Positions 1 through 5,529 of a stretch of 5,601 nucleotides of DNA are shown in pieces. Position 1 is the stretch's first letter, and every line of letters starts with the position of its first letter. The notes under the pieces were generated by a model that saw only the letters and a program-made list of their open reading frames with translations, did no database searches and was not told the DNA's origin. The stretch is from RGIG3009 sp045590855 (lineage in GTDB: Bacteria; Bacillota; Clostridia; Oscillospirales; Acutalibacteraceae), in assembly GCA_045590855.1 (NCBI GenBank), contig JAZNRV010000110.1, forward strand, positions 1-5,601, written 5' to 3'. The position numbers and the translations under genes are program-made.

Positions 1-994
1 ACTTTTCTTTAACTTGTTCAACATTTAATAATTCTGTATTATTAGAATTGAACTCAGATAAAGGATTACGTTTTTCATCACCATCTTTAAAATATTTATC
101 GTAATTTAAACTTCTCTTATCACATGGAACACGATAGAAATTTCCCATATCAATTGCATTGCCGCACTCTTCGTTGTTGAGAAGTGTCTCATACATCTTT
201 TCTCCATGGCGAATGCCGATGACTTTAATTGGGTTTTCTGCATGGAACAATTCTTTGACCGCTTGTGCAAGTACTTCGATTGTACAAGCCGGTGCTTTCT
301 GAACCATGATGTCTCCGGAATCTGCATTTTGGAATGCAAATACCACTAGCTCCACGGCTTCTTCCAAACTCATAATAAAACGAGTCATGTTTGGGTCGGT
401 AATCGTAATATCTTCACCACGGCGAATTTGGTCAATCCACAGCGGAATCACCGAACCGCGGCTGCACATAACGTTGCCGTAACGAGTGCAACAAATTTTG
501 GTTTTTTCGGGGGGGACCGTACGTGATTTCGCCACAGAAACACGTTCTTCCAACGCTTTGGAGATACCCATGGCATTGATGGGATAAGCAGCCTTGTCGG
601 TGGACAAGCACACAACGTTTTTGACACCGGCTTCAATCGCAGCAGTCAAAACGTTGTCTGTACCGATAACATTGGTGCGTACCGCTTCCATCGGGAAAAA
701 TTCGCAAGAGGGAACTTGTTTAAGAGCAGCAGCATGAAAAATATAATCCACACCGTGCATGGCGTATTTCACCGATGCCAAATCACGGACATCGCCGATG
801 AAAAATTTGATTTTTTCTGCCACTTCCGGCATCTTAGATTGAAATTCATGGCGCATATCGTCTTGCTTTTTCTCGTCGCGAGAAAAAACACGAATTTCAC
901 CAATATCGGTTTTCAAAAAGCGGTTGAGCACAGCATTGCCAAACGAACCGGTACCACCGGTTATCATTAATGTTTTTCCGGTAAATTGAGACAT
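1..994 (-). CDS. capE: UDP-GlcNAc 4,6-dehydratase / 5-epimerase (CapE/FnlA type), C-terminus cut by window edge
   Basis: Extended SDR enzyme expected to convert UDP-GlcNAc to the UDP-4-keto-6-deoxy-L-talo/arabino intermediates, the first step towards UDP-L-FucNAc, in the cytoplasm. The frame starts at ATG 994 and is open to the edge, giving 331 visible codons; the family runs about 340-345 residues, so some 10-15 residues plus the stop are missing. Visible motifs are the nucleotide-binding GGTGSFG (residues 13-19), FSRDEKKQDDMRHEF (37-51), GDVRD (67-71), HAAALKQVP (87-95), STDKAAYPIN (131-140) and MGISK (142-146), followed by RYGNV and SRGSVIPLW. The MxxxK in place of the usual SDR YxxxK is typical of CapE/FnlA rather than PseB/FlaA1. 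A GGAGG ribosome site at 1003-1007, 8 nt upstream, fixes the start. It is the third gene of the polysaccharide operon, 35 nt after the glycosyltransferase. Family assignment is strong; the exact product stereochemistry is inferred. Confidence 0.93.
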   Translation of the reverse strand, partial: MSQFTGKTLMITGGTGSFGNAVLNRFLKTDIGEIRVFSRDEKKQDDMRHEFQSKMPEVAEKIKFFIGDVRDLASVKYAMHGVDYIFHAAALKQVPSCEFFPMEAVRTNVIGTDNVLTAAIEAGVKNVVCLSTDKAAYPINAMGISKALEERVSVAKSRTVPPEKTKICCTRYGNVMCSRGSVIPLWIDQIRRGEDITITDPNMTRFIMSLEEAVELVVFAFQNADSGDIMVQKAPACTIEVLAQAVKELFHAENPIKVIGIRHGEKMYETLLNNEECGNAIDMGNFYRVPCDKRSLNYDKYFKDGDEKRNPLSEFNSNNTELLNVEQVKEK

Positions 995-1029
995 TGCAAT
1001 TTCCTCCGTTTACTTTATCTAAAAATTTA

Positions 1030-2217
1030 TTATTGACAAGCCTTTTTGAGTTCTTGTTCCAACGAATCCATAAACATGTTGCGCGTAAAATGTTGTTCGT
1101 AATACTCACGAGCAATTTTCCCCAATTCATTACGGTTGGGATGTGCCAAAAATTCGCGAACAGCATTTGCCAAGCCTTCGGCATCTTCGGCAGGTCCGCA
1201 AAAACCGCAACCTGCATCCGATAAAACACGGTGTATCTCACCATTACCGGCAGCAACAATGGGTTTTCCGGCAGCCATGTACGTTTGTGCTTTGCCGGGC
1301 AACGTCATGGAAATGAACGGGTCTGCCGTTAAAGTGAGCAACATTGCATCGGCCTTGGCGTAATATTGTGGCATTTCTTCCATCGGTTTGCGGCCGTAAA
1401 AGATAACGTGTTGCAAACCTAATTCATGGGCGAGTTTTTTGGAATTTTCCAATTCCGAGCCGTCACCAATAATGTGCCAGCGCAACTGTTCATTATCTTC
1501 CAGTAATTTAGCGGCATGCAAAATGGTGGGAATACTTTGTGCCGTACCGATGTTACCCGCGAACATCAAATCGATGGTTTGGTCCGGTTGGTGCTCGGGC
1601 AGGGTGTCAAAACGATTATCGGCGTATTGAGGTAAGTATTCCACGGTGTCGGCACCAATATTAAATTTCTTTTCAAAATACTCCTCAAACATCCGGGAAG
1701 TAACCCAAATCCTGTCCGCTTTGCGGTACAGCCAGCCGGAAACCTTGCCAAAGATTTTATAAATCGGAGAGCGTTGGCTGATGCCACCGGCGGCAAGACT
1801 TGCCGGCCATAAATCCATGCAATACAAAACCGCTTTTTTCTTCCATTTTTTAGCATACACCATCGCGGCGTTTACCATCATAATGGGGGAGAGTTGGTTG
1901 GTATATACCACGTCGTACTCCTCTTTTAAGCGGCGAACATACCGTGTGGAAGAAATCGCAAAACTAAAATAATTGAGAAAACGGAACAGTACGTTTTGTC
2001 GCCGTCCAATGGTGAATGTCCTGGTAATACGCACACCGCCACGTTCTTGCGTTCGATTTTTCCCGTTTTTGTAGTCCTCGTAAATATACCCCATCGGATA
2101 ATTGGGAACACCGGTTACCACATGAACGGTATGACCGCGGCGAACCAGTTCTTCACAAGTATCTTCCAAAACAAACGGTTCCGGCCAGTAATGTTGACAA
2201 ATGACAAGTATTTTCAT
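1030..2217 (-). CDS. GT4-family glycosyltransferase, WbuB/CapL-like
   Basis: Cytoplasmic or membrane-peripheral GT-B fold glycosyltransferase of 395 residues, likely adding the second sugar to the lipid-linked polysaccharide repeat unit. The N-terminal domain opens with MKILVICQHYWPEP and has VTGVPNYPMGYIYEDYK (34-50), LNYFSFAISS (81-90) and CMDLWPAS (133-140), all typical of the WbuB-like GT4 subgroup. The C-terminal donor-binding domain has FAGNIGTAQS (219-228), IIGDGSE (249-255) and LPGKAQTYMAAGKPIVA (306-322). ATG 2217 is chosen because the family begins at this beta strand; an in-frame ATG at 2229 and GTG at 2247 lie upstream, and no site has a strong ribosome motif (GAGAAAG lies 3 nt before ATG 2217). 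It sits 33 nt downstream of the initiating transferase and 35 nt before capE. Since WbuB and CapL work with L-FucNAc, that donor is plausible but unproven. Confidence 0.92.
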   Translation of the reverse strand: MKILVICQHYWPEPFVLEDTCEELVRRGHTVHVVTGVPNYPMGYIYEDYKNGKNRTQERGGVRITRTFTIGRRQNVLFRFLNYFSFAISSTRYVRRLKEEYDVVYTNQLSPIMMVNAAMVYAKKWKKKAVLYCMDLWPASLAAGGISQRSPIYKIFGKVSGWLYRKADRIWVTSRMFEEYFEKKFNIGADTVEYLPQYADNRFDTLPEHQPDQTIDLMFAGNIGTAQSIPTILHAAKLLEDNEQLRWHIIGDGSELENSKKLAHELGLQHVIFYGRKPMEEMPQYYAKADAMLLTLTADPFISMTLPGKAQTYMAAGKPIVAAGNGEIHRVLSDAGCGFCGPAEDAEGLANAVREFLAHPNRNELGKIAREYYEQHFTRNMFMDSLEQELKKACQ

Positions 2218-2250
2218 ATTCTTTCTCATTTCTCGCGTGAATTGCACGGA

Positions 2251-3687
2251 TTATTTAATCGCATTTGCTAACTCGGGGGTTTCTTCAACGGCATCGGCAC
2301 GATGTTCCACAGCGTCGAGTGCCAAGTGTTCTAATTGTTCGATGGTTTCAAAACCCTCAACGCTTTCCTTAGTAAGCATAATGCGCAGCGTCATGAGAAT
2401 AAGTTTGATATCCAACAACAATGAATAATTTTCAATATACATCATATCCAAGCGCAGTTTGTCATAGGGGGAAGTGTTATATTTCCCATAAATCTGCGCG
2501 TAACCGGTAAGACCGCCTTTAACTTTTGTTCTAAAAACAAATTCCGGAATTTTGTCGCCGTACTCTTGCATGTGTTCCACGCGTTCGGGGCGCGGACCGA
2601 CAATGCTCATATCACCTTTGAGGATGTTAAGCAACTGCGGCAGTTCATCAATGCGCGTGGCACGTGTAAGACGTCCCACTTTGGTAATGCGCGGGTCGTG
2701 GCCGGTTGCAGGAATGGAATGTCCCTCTTTTTCCGCATCCACAATCATACTGCGGAATTTCAAAATATCAAACGTTTTGTTGTTAAAAGACACTCGCTTT
2801 TGTCGGTAAAAAACCGGACCGCCGTCTTCCAACTTGATGGCAAGTGCCACCAACAGCATAACAGGAGAGGCAATAACAACCAACAACAACGAAACGATTA
2901 AGTCAATGAGTCGTTTAATGATACGCTGTGTGGCAGAAAGTCCTTTTCCGCGTACCAGCAACAACGGCGTATCAAACAGATTGATGCTTGGAGCACCGCG
3001 CACGATAATATCGCTGATTTTCGGTGTCAAATAGGTGCGGATTTCGTTCTTGTAGCAAAATTTGAGAATATCGTTGCGCAAGTCAGCAGGAATATCGTTG
3101 ATAACCACTGCGTCGTATTTGACAATTTGTTCGCAAATCTTTTCGAATCCCTCGTCAATCGAAATCAATTTCACAATACGATATTTGTCGGGACGGGTTT
3201 CCATTTTGAATTTCAACGTAACCGCTTTGTCTCTGCCAAATATCATAACCATATTTCGCGGTGCGTATAATCGGTGGTAGAGAGAAGTATATGTCACGGT
3301 ACACGCAAGCGAGATAACAGCACCGATAAGCAAAGCAATAACAAGCGGCAGGGGGCTGATAACGGCATTAGCAACCAAACACAATTGCCAATAGGTAATA
3401 AAGTTGACAATGAACAAAGCAATCCATTGTGAAAGAAGAACTTCGGTAACACGCAAATGCCCGAATTTAAAGCCGTCAAAGCAGGCAAACAAAACAGCGG
3501 TTAACACACCGTAAACCCCTGTAAGAATATATTTCTCAATGCCTACATAAGCGGGGAACAAGGCGTCGGCATAGCCATGACGGCACACCAAATAATACAC
3601 AAAAGCCAACAAAAACAGTTCCAACAAGCCTTCCGCGCTGCGAATGACACTTTTAATACCGGTTAAAGATTCCTTTTTTTTCATCAT
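2251..3687 (-). CDS. Polyprenyl-phosphate sugar-1-phosphate transferase (WbaP/CpsE-type initiating enzyme)
   Basis: Membrane protein of 478 residues expected to transfer a sugar 1-phosphate from a UDP-sugar to undecaprenyl phosphate, starting repeat-unit assembly. Hydrophobic segments lie near residues 19-37, 50-70, 85-110 and 113-135, followed by a Rossmann-like regulatory domain (about 147-240). The catalytic bacterial sugar transferase domain spans about 254-440. It has a hydrophobic re-entrant segment (258-285), PVFYRQKRVS (291-300), KFRSM (310-314), the TRIDELPQ segment with the presumed Asp347-Glu348 catalytic pair, GDMSIVGPRPE (358-368) and GLTGYAQIYGKYN (392-404). Length and layout match full-size WbaP/CpsE proteins rather than the minimal PglC form. 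An acidic tail of about 30 residues follows the conserved domain. ATG 3687 is the likely start, with a second ATG immediately after; the ribosome site is weak. It is the first gene of the operon. The sugar used cannot be read from sequence. Confidence 0.95.
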   Translation of the reverse strand: MMKKKESLTGIKSVIRSAEGLLELFLLAFVYYLVCRHGYADALFPAYVGIEKYILTGVYGVLTAVLFACFDGFKFGHLRVTEVLLSQWIALFIVNFITYWQLCLVANAVISPLPLVIALLIGAVISLACTVTYTSLYHRLYAPRNMVMIFGRDKAVTLKFKMETRPDKYRIVKLISIDEGFEKICEQIVKYDAVVINDIPADLRNDILKFCYKNEIRTYLTPKISDIIVRGAPSINLFDTPLLLVRGKGLSATQRIIKRLIDLIVSLLLVVIASPVMLLVALAIKLEDGGPVFYRQKRVSFNNKTFDILKFRSMIVDAEKEGHSIPATGHDPRITKVGRLTRATRIDELPQLLNILKGDMSIVGPRPERVEHMQEYGDKIPEFVFRTKVKGGLTGYAQIYGKYNTSPYDKLRLDMMYIENYSLLLDIKLILMTLRIMLTKESVEGFETIEQLEHLALDAVEHRADAVEETPELANAIK

Positions 3688-3742
3688 AATCCGTACCCAT
3701 GCTTTCTGTTATAATTCCGTTAACGCTTTAAACGACAACAAA

Positions 3743-3781
3743 CCTTATGGCACACTTTTTAAAAAACAAGGTGACATAAGG
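3743..3781 (-). promoter_or_regulatory. Stem-loop in the operon leader
   Basis: Arms CCTTATG (3743-3749) and CATAAGG (3775-3781) pair perfectly. After one mismatch the stem continues with CAC (3751-3753) and GTG (3771-3773), leaving an AT-rich loop of about 17 nt. It lies roughly midway between the predicted transcription start (~3806) and the first start codon (3687), so it would be transcribed. No T-tract follows it on the minus strand, so it is not a standard terminator. It could be a protein-binding or leader-control element; that role is inferred. Confidence 0.4.
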
Positions 3782-3796
3782 AAGAATTTACAATTG

Positions 3797-3812
3797 GTTA
3801 CAGCTTTGTAAC
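3797..3812. promoter_or_regulatory. Perfect palindrome at the polysaccharide operon start site (candidate operator)
   Basis: GTTACA (3797-3802), a 4-nt centre, then TGTAAC (3807-3812). It begins one base downstream of the minus-strand -10 box and covers the expected +1 position, where repressors commonly bind. A further TTACA at 3788-3792 lies exactly 10 bp from the TTACA at 3798-3802, so a second, partial half-site sits on the same helix face. The binding protein is unknown. Confidence 0.45.
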
Positions 3813-3813
3813 T

Positions 3814-3842
3814 ATCTTATCATATAAGAAAGTATTTTTCAA
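3814..3842 (-). promoter_or_regulatory. Promoter of the polysaccharide operon
   Basis: Read on the minus strand, the -35 box is TTGAAA (3842-3837) and the -10 box is TAAGAT (3819-3814), with exactly 17 bp between them. Each hexamer is close to the sigma-A consensus. The predicted start is near 3806, giving a leader of about 120 nt before the sugar-phosphate transferase gene. The stretch from 3843 to 3958 is AT-rich spacer with no gene or clear signal. Confidence 0.65.
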
Positions 3843-3959
3843 GTGTTAAAAAGTATTTATCGACCTTTTTTGGCAAAAATGATTAAAATTGAAAAAACAA
3901 AATCGGCCGCATACAGCCGTAGAAAAATAGTATACCCACAAGACGCTTTGAGGCACAGA

Positions 3960-3999
3960 AAAAACCGTGGCGTGACAAAAATTGTGCACCACGGTTTTT
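3960..3999 (-). terminator. Intrinsic terminator of the SGNH hydrolase gene
   Basis: An 11-bp stem is formed by AAAAACCGTGG (3960-3970) and CCACGGTTTTT (3989-3999) around an 18-nt loop. On the minus strand the GC core is followed by a T-run. It lies 6 nt beyond the hydrolase stop codon. Because the A-run and T-run flank both arms it could act in both directions, but no plus-strand gene leads into it. It separates the hydrolase from the polysaccharide operon promoter. Confidence 0.85.
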
Positions 4000-4005
4000 C
4001 TTTTT

Positions 4006-4797
4006 TCAGTTTATATAGTTTTTAATGGCATCGGCCCAAATATCGTAACTCTCTTTTACAAGATGAACGCCGTCATTGCTGTGTTGGGGGTTGAGTGAAC
4101 CCTCTTTTTGGTATACCGAAAACAAATCCACAAAAATCATTTTCTTTTCGTCACAAAGTTTTCTCAATTCTTTGTTGAACTCAACAATTGTTTGGTTTTG
4201 GCATATTTCTTTTTGTTTTTGTGTGGAAATGGGCAAAACACTTTGTACGTAGATAGTGGCATTAGGTACGGTCTCACGGAGTTTTTTTAGTAAATCCTTA
4301 TATTCTTTCAAACGGGTAGTAACATTATAATCCCGCAAACCGTTAATACCGCCTAAAACAAAAACCTGTTCCGGAGACACGGCTGCTACGCTGCCAACTC
4401 TTTCGGTAATGTCCAATATCGAATCACCGGGTGTGGCGAGGTTGACAATTTTTTTGTGCGGAAAAAAAGTGCGAAAGTCGCTGTTGCGTGTGATGGAATC
4501 CCCAAAAAACACAATATCCGCGTCGTAATCCAGTTTTTCAAGACAATTAGTCCAACCGATTGCCGTTCGGTTGACAGTTGCTTCTGTGGTCGCCGAAGGA
4601 GGGGAGACCGGCTCTTTTAACCCCAATTTTATCAATAACTTTGTATCATAATCCGCACGAAAAAAGACAAATAAAAAAGCAAATAAAGTTAACGCTTCCA
4701 CGATGGTCAACCATATTCCATAACATTTCCAGTGGCTAAAAGTTGCCGCTTTGTTTCCCGTTATATCCTGCGGGGGTTTCTTTTTGGTGCTAATCAT
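4006..4797 (-). CDS. Membrane-anchored SGNH/GDSL hydrolase
   Basis: Predicted esterase or acyl hydrolase of 263 residues, anchored by one N-terminal membrane segment (about 25-46) after a basic cytoplasmic stretch. A linker rich in Pro, Ser and Thr (about 62-75) follows, so the catalytic domain should face outside. SGNH blocks are complete: FFGDSIT with nucleophile Ser101 (block I), Gly124 in NLATPGDS (block II), GGIN with Asn152 (block III) and DGVHL with Asp242 and His245 (block V). ATG 4797 is chosen because AAAGGAGGG lies 8-9 nt upstream; an extension to TTG 4821 would run through that site. It has its own promoter and terminator, so it is a single-gene unit upstream of and co-directional with the polysaccharide operon, and divergent from the XRE gene. 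Removing O-acetyl groups from a cell-surface glycan is a plausible role but is inference from location. Confidence 0.9.
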   Translation of the reverse strand: MISTKKKPPQDITGNKAATFSHWKCYGIWLTIVEALTLFAFLFVFFRADYDTKLLIKLGLKEPVSPPSATTEATVNRTAIGWTNCLEKLDYDADIVFFGDSITRNSDFRTFFPHKKIVNLATPGDSILDITERVGSVAAVSPEQVFVLGGINGLRDYNVTTRLKEYKDLLKKLRETVPNATIYVQSVLPISTQKQKEICQNQTIVEFNKELRKLCDEKKMIFVDLFSVYQKEGSLNPQHSNDGVHLVKESYDIWADAIKNYIN

Positions 4798-4805
4798 TGG
4801 GGCAT

Positions 4806-4814
4806 CCCTCCTTT
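4806..4814 (-). promoter_or_regulatory. Ribosome binding site deciding the SGNH hydrolase start
   Basis: The minus strand reads AAAGGAGGG at 4814-4806, with GGAGG 9 nt before ATG 4797. The ATG at 4805-4803 directly abuts the motif, too close for initiation, and is out of frame with the hydrolase. Confidence 0.8.
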
Positions 4815-4842
4815 GCAACAAAATAGGGAAAACTTACAAAAC

Positions 4843-4902
4843 AAGAACTAAACTTCTTAAATTATACAACCGTAGTTCCTTTTTGTCAAGTGGTAAGAAC
4901 TT
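4843..4902. promoter_or_regulatory. Repeated AAGAA/TTCTT half-sites in the divergent promoter region (candidate XRE operators)
   Basis: AAGAA (4843-4847) and TTCTT (4854-4858) form a palindrome with a 6-nt centre lying over the predicted hydrolase transcription start. AACTTCTTA (4851-4859) is also an 8-of-9 inverted match to TAAGAACTT (4894-4902), which sits directly upstream of the hydrolase -35 and inside the XRE promoter spacer. Such placement would let one protein control both promoters. Short AT-rich repeats can arise by chance, so this is tentative. Confidence 0.3.
4861..4889 (-). promoter_or_regulatory. Consensus sigma-A promoter for the SGNH hydrolase
   Basis: The minus strand has TTGACA (4889-4884) and TATAAT (4866-4861) with exactly 17 bp between them, a perfect vegetative promoter. 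The start would be near 4854, giving a leader of about 55 nt that contains the AAAGGAGGG ribosome site. Confidence 0.9.
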
Positions 4903-4908
4903 TATAAT
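4880..4908 (+). promoter_or_regulatory. Promoter of the XRE regulator gene, weak -35
   Basis: TATAAT at 4903-4908 is a perfect -10 box. At 17-bp spacing the -35 position reads TTTTTG (4880-4885), a poor match; TTGTCA (4883-4888) is better but only 14 bp away. The region overlaps the -35 box of the divergent hydrolase promoter, so the two polymerases would compete. The expected start (~4915) gives a leader of about 25 nt with the ribosome site inside it. Confidence 0.5.
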
Positions 4909-4926
4909 GGGAATAATAGATAAGAT

Positions 4927-4932
4927 GGGAGG
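4927..4932 (+). promoter_or_regulatory. Ribosome binding site deciding the GTG start of the XRE gene
   Basis: GGGAGG lies 7 nt before GTG 4940. The in-frame ATG at 4907 overlaps the -10 box, and the ATG at 4925 overlaps this motif, so neither is a credible start. Confidence 0.75.
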
Positions 4933-4939
4933 AACCAAA

Positions 4940-5266
4940 GTGCTGATTTTTGATTTAAAAGTCGTTGGCAACCGTCTCTATACATTTCGAAAAGCAAAAG
5001 GGTTAACACAAGCGCAAGTGGCAGAAATGGCCGACTTATCTGACCGCGCCTATGCTGATATTGAACGCGGAGATACGGCTATGCGGATTAATACGTTTAT
5101 GAAAATATGCAGAGCATTGCAAATCACGCCTAACGACGTGTTGTTGCAAAAAGAAAATGACTTTGTCACGGATAAAGAGATTTTTGAAAAAATTAATGAT
5201 TGCAGTGCTTGTGAACGAGAAACCGCACTGCAACTGTTGAAGGTGTATATTAATTCATTGAAATGA
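4940..5266 (+). CDS. XRE-family helix-turn-helix transcriptional regulator
   Basis: Small cytoplasmic DNA-binding protein of 108 residues. The HTH_3/cro-type domain covers about residues 9-68, with GLTQAQVAEMADLSDRAYADIERG (21-44) holding both helices of the DNA-binding motif, followed by MRINTFMKICRALQITPNDVL, the usual helix 4-5 pattern. A short C-terminal part (about 75-108) with CSACERETALQLLKVYI resembles that of many clostridial XRE regulators and probably serves dimerisation. The GTG start at 4940 is supported by GGGAGG 7 nt upstream and by a -10 box just before it. The gene is divergent from the SGNH hydrolase with overlapping promoters, suggesting autoregulation and possible control of the hydrolase. 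No phage or toxin-antitoxin partner is visible. The target is unknown. Confidence 0.9.
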   Translation: MLIFDLKVVGNRLYTFRKAKGLTQAQVAEMADLSDRAYADIERGDTAMRINTFMKICRALQITPNDVLLQKENDFVTDKEIFEKINDCSACERETALQLLKVYINSLK

Positions 5267-5277
5267 TTTTCAATCAT

Positions 5278-5299
5278 AACCACCAGTAAACTGGTGGTT
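5278..5299 (+). terminator. Hairpin after the XRE gene, possible weak terminator
   Basis: AACCACCAG (5278-5286), loop TAAA, CTGGTGGTT (5291-5299): a perfect 9-bp stem that starts 12 nt after the stop codon. Only a short T-run follows the GC core (TTT then GC), so terminator strength is doubtful. It is also the first unit of the hairpin array. Confidence 0.4.
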
Positions 5300-5303
5300 T
5301 GCA

Positions 5304-5322
5304 CAACCCCTAGAAGGGGTTG
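5304..5322. repeat. Array hairpin 2
   Basis: CAACCCCT (5304-5311), loop AGA, AGGGGTTG (5315-5322): a perfect 8-bp stem starting 5 nt after hairpin 1. Confidence 0.6.
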
Positions 5323-5326
5323 ATAC

Positions 5327-5352
5327 CGGCTTAGCCCCTAAAAGGGGCACCG
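5327..5352. repeat. Array hairpin 3 with outer closing stem
   Basis: GCCCCT (5334-5339), loop AAA, AGGGGC (5343-5348), enclosed by CGG (5327-5329) and CCG (5350-5352) with an asymmetric bulge on the left. Confidence 0.55.
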
Positions 5353-5364
5353 AACATTATTATC

Positions 5365-5402
5365 GCATCACACGCACTGCTACCCGTAAACGGGTAAGAT
5401 GC
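5365..5402. repeat. Array hairpin 4 with possible outer stem
   Basis: TACCCG (5381-5386), loop TAAA, CGGGTA (5391-5396). GCATC (5365-5369) and GATGC (5398-5402) could pair outside it, with 11 unpaired bases on the left side. Confidence 0.5.
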
Positions 5403-5416
5403 TCGACTTTTTCTCG

Positions 5417-5464
5417 GCTCCCTCTGACGAGGGAGCTGGCGAGCGTAGCGAGACTGAGGGAGAG
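5417..5464 (+). repeat. Two-hairpin REP-like element, copy A
   Basis: GCTCCCTC (5417-5424), loop TGAC, GAGGGAGC (5429-5436), then a weaker hairpin CGAGC-GTA-GCGAG (tandem G-A mismatches inside), then a second GAGGGAG at 5456-5462. The left arm can therefore pair with either of two identical right arms. From memory, very similar sequences are common between genes in gut Ruminococcaceae-type genomes; not checked here. Confidence 0.6.
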
Positions 5465-5473
5465 TTAATATCG

Positions 5474-5529
5474 ACTACCCCTCCGCCTTTTGCCTACGGC
5501 AAAATCCACCTCCCCTGACAAGGGGAGGT
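5474..5529 (-). repeat. Two-hairpin REP-like element, diverged copy B in opposite orientation
   Basis: Read on the minus strand: a 9-bp hairpin ACCTCCCCT-TGTC-AGGGGAGGT (5529-5508), then TTTTGCC-GTA-GGCAAAA (5504-5488), then GGAGGGG (5484-5478). This matches copy A module by module (hairpin with TGNC loop, second hairpin with GTA loop, closing G-rich strand) with different stem sequences kept paired. Confidence 0.55.

Noticed and set aside
1..994. Possible frameshift in capE at the G-run near 509-515
   Set aside because: Codon-by-codon reading from ATG 994 stays open to the window edge with all family motifs in one frame, so the gene is intact as far as it is visible.
897..1259. Minus-strand 120-codon reading frame overlapping two operon genes
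   Set aside because: It overlaps well-supported family members in another frame, and its sequence matches no recognisable pattern.
2218..2247. Longer glycosyltransferase start at GTG 2247 or ATG 2229
   Set aside because: The added residues are not family-like, no ribosome site precedes them, and GTG 2247 lies only 3 nt after the upstream stop codon; ATG 2217 begins the conserved MKILVICQHY strand.
3843..4025. 60-codon plus-strand reading frame in the spacer
   Set aside because: It crosses the terminator and the end of the hydrolase gene, has a Lys/Arg-rich random composition and no ribosome site.
4751..4939. N-terminal extension of the XRE gene back to 4751
   Set aside because: It would run antisense through the hydrolase start and through both promoters; GTG 4940 has a proper GGGAGG site and gives a normal XRE length.
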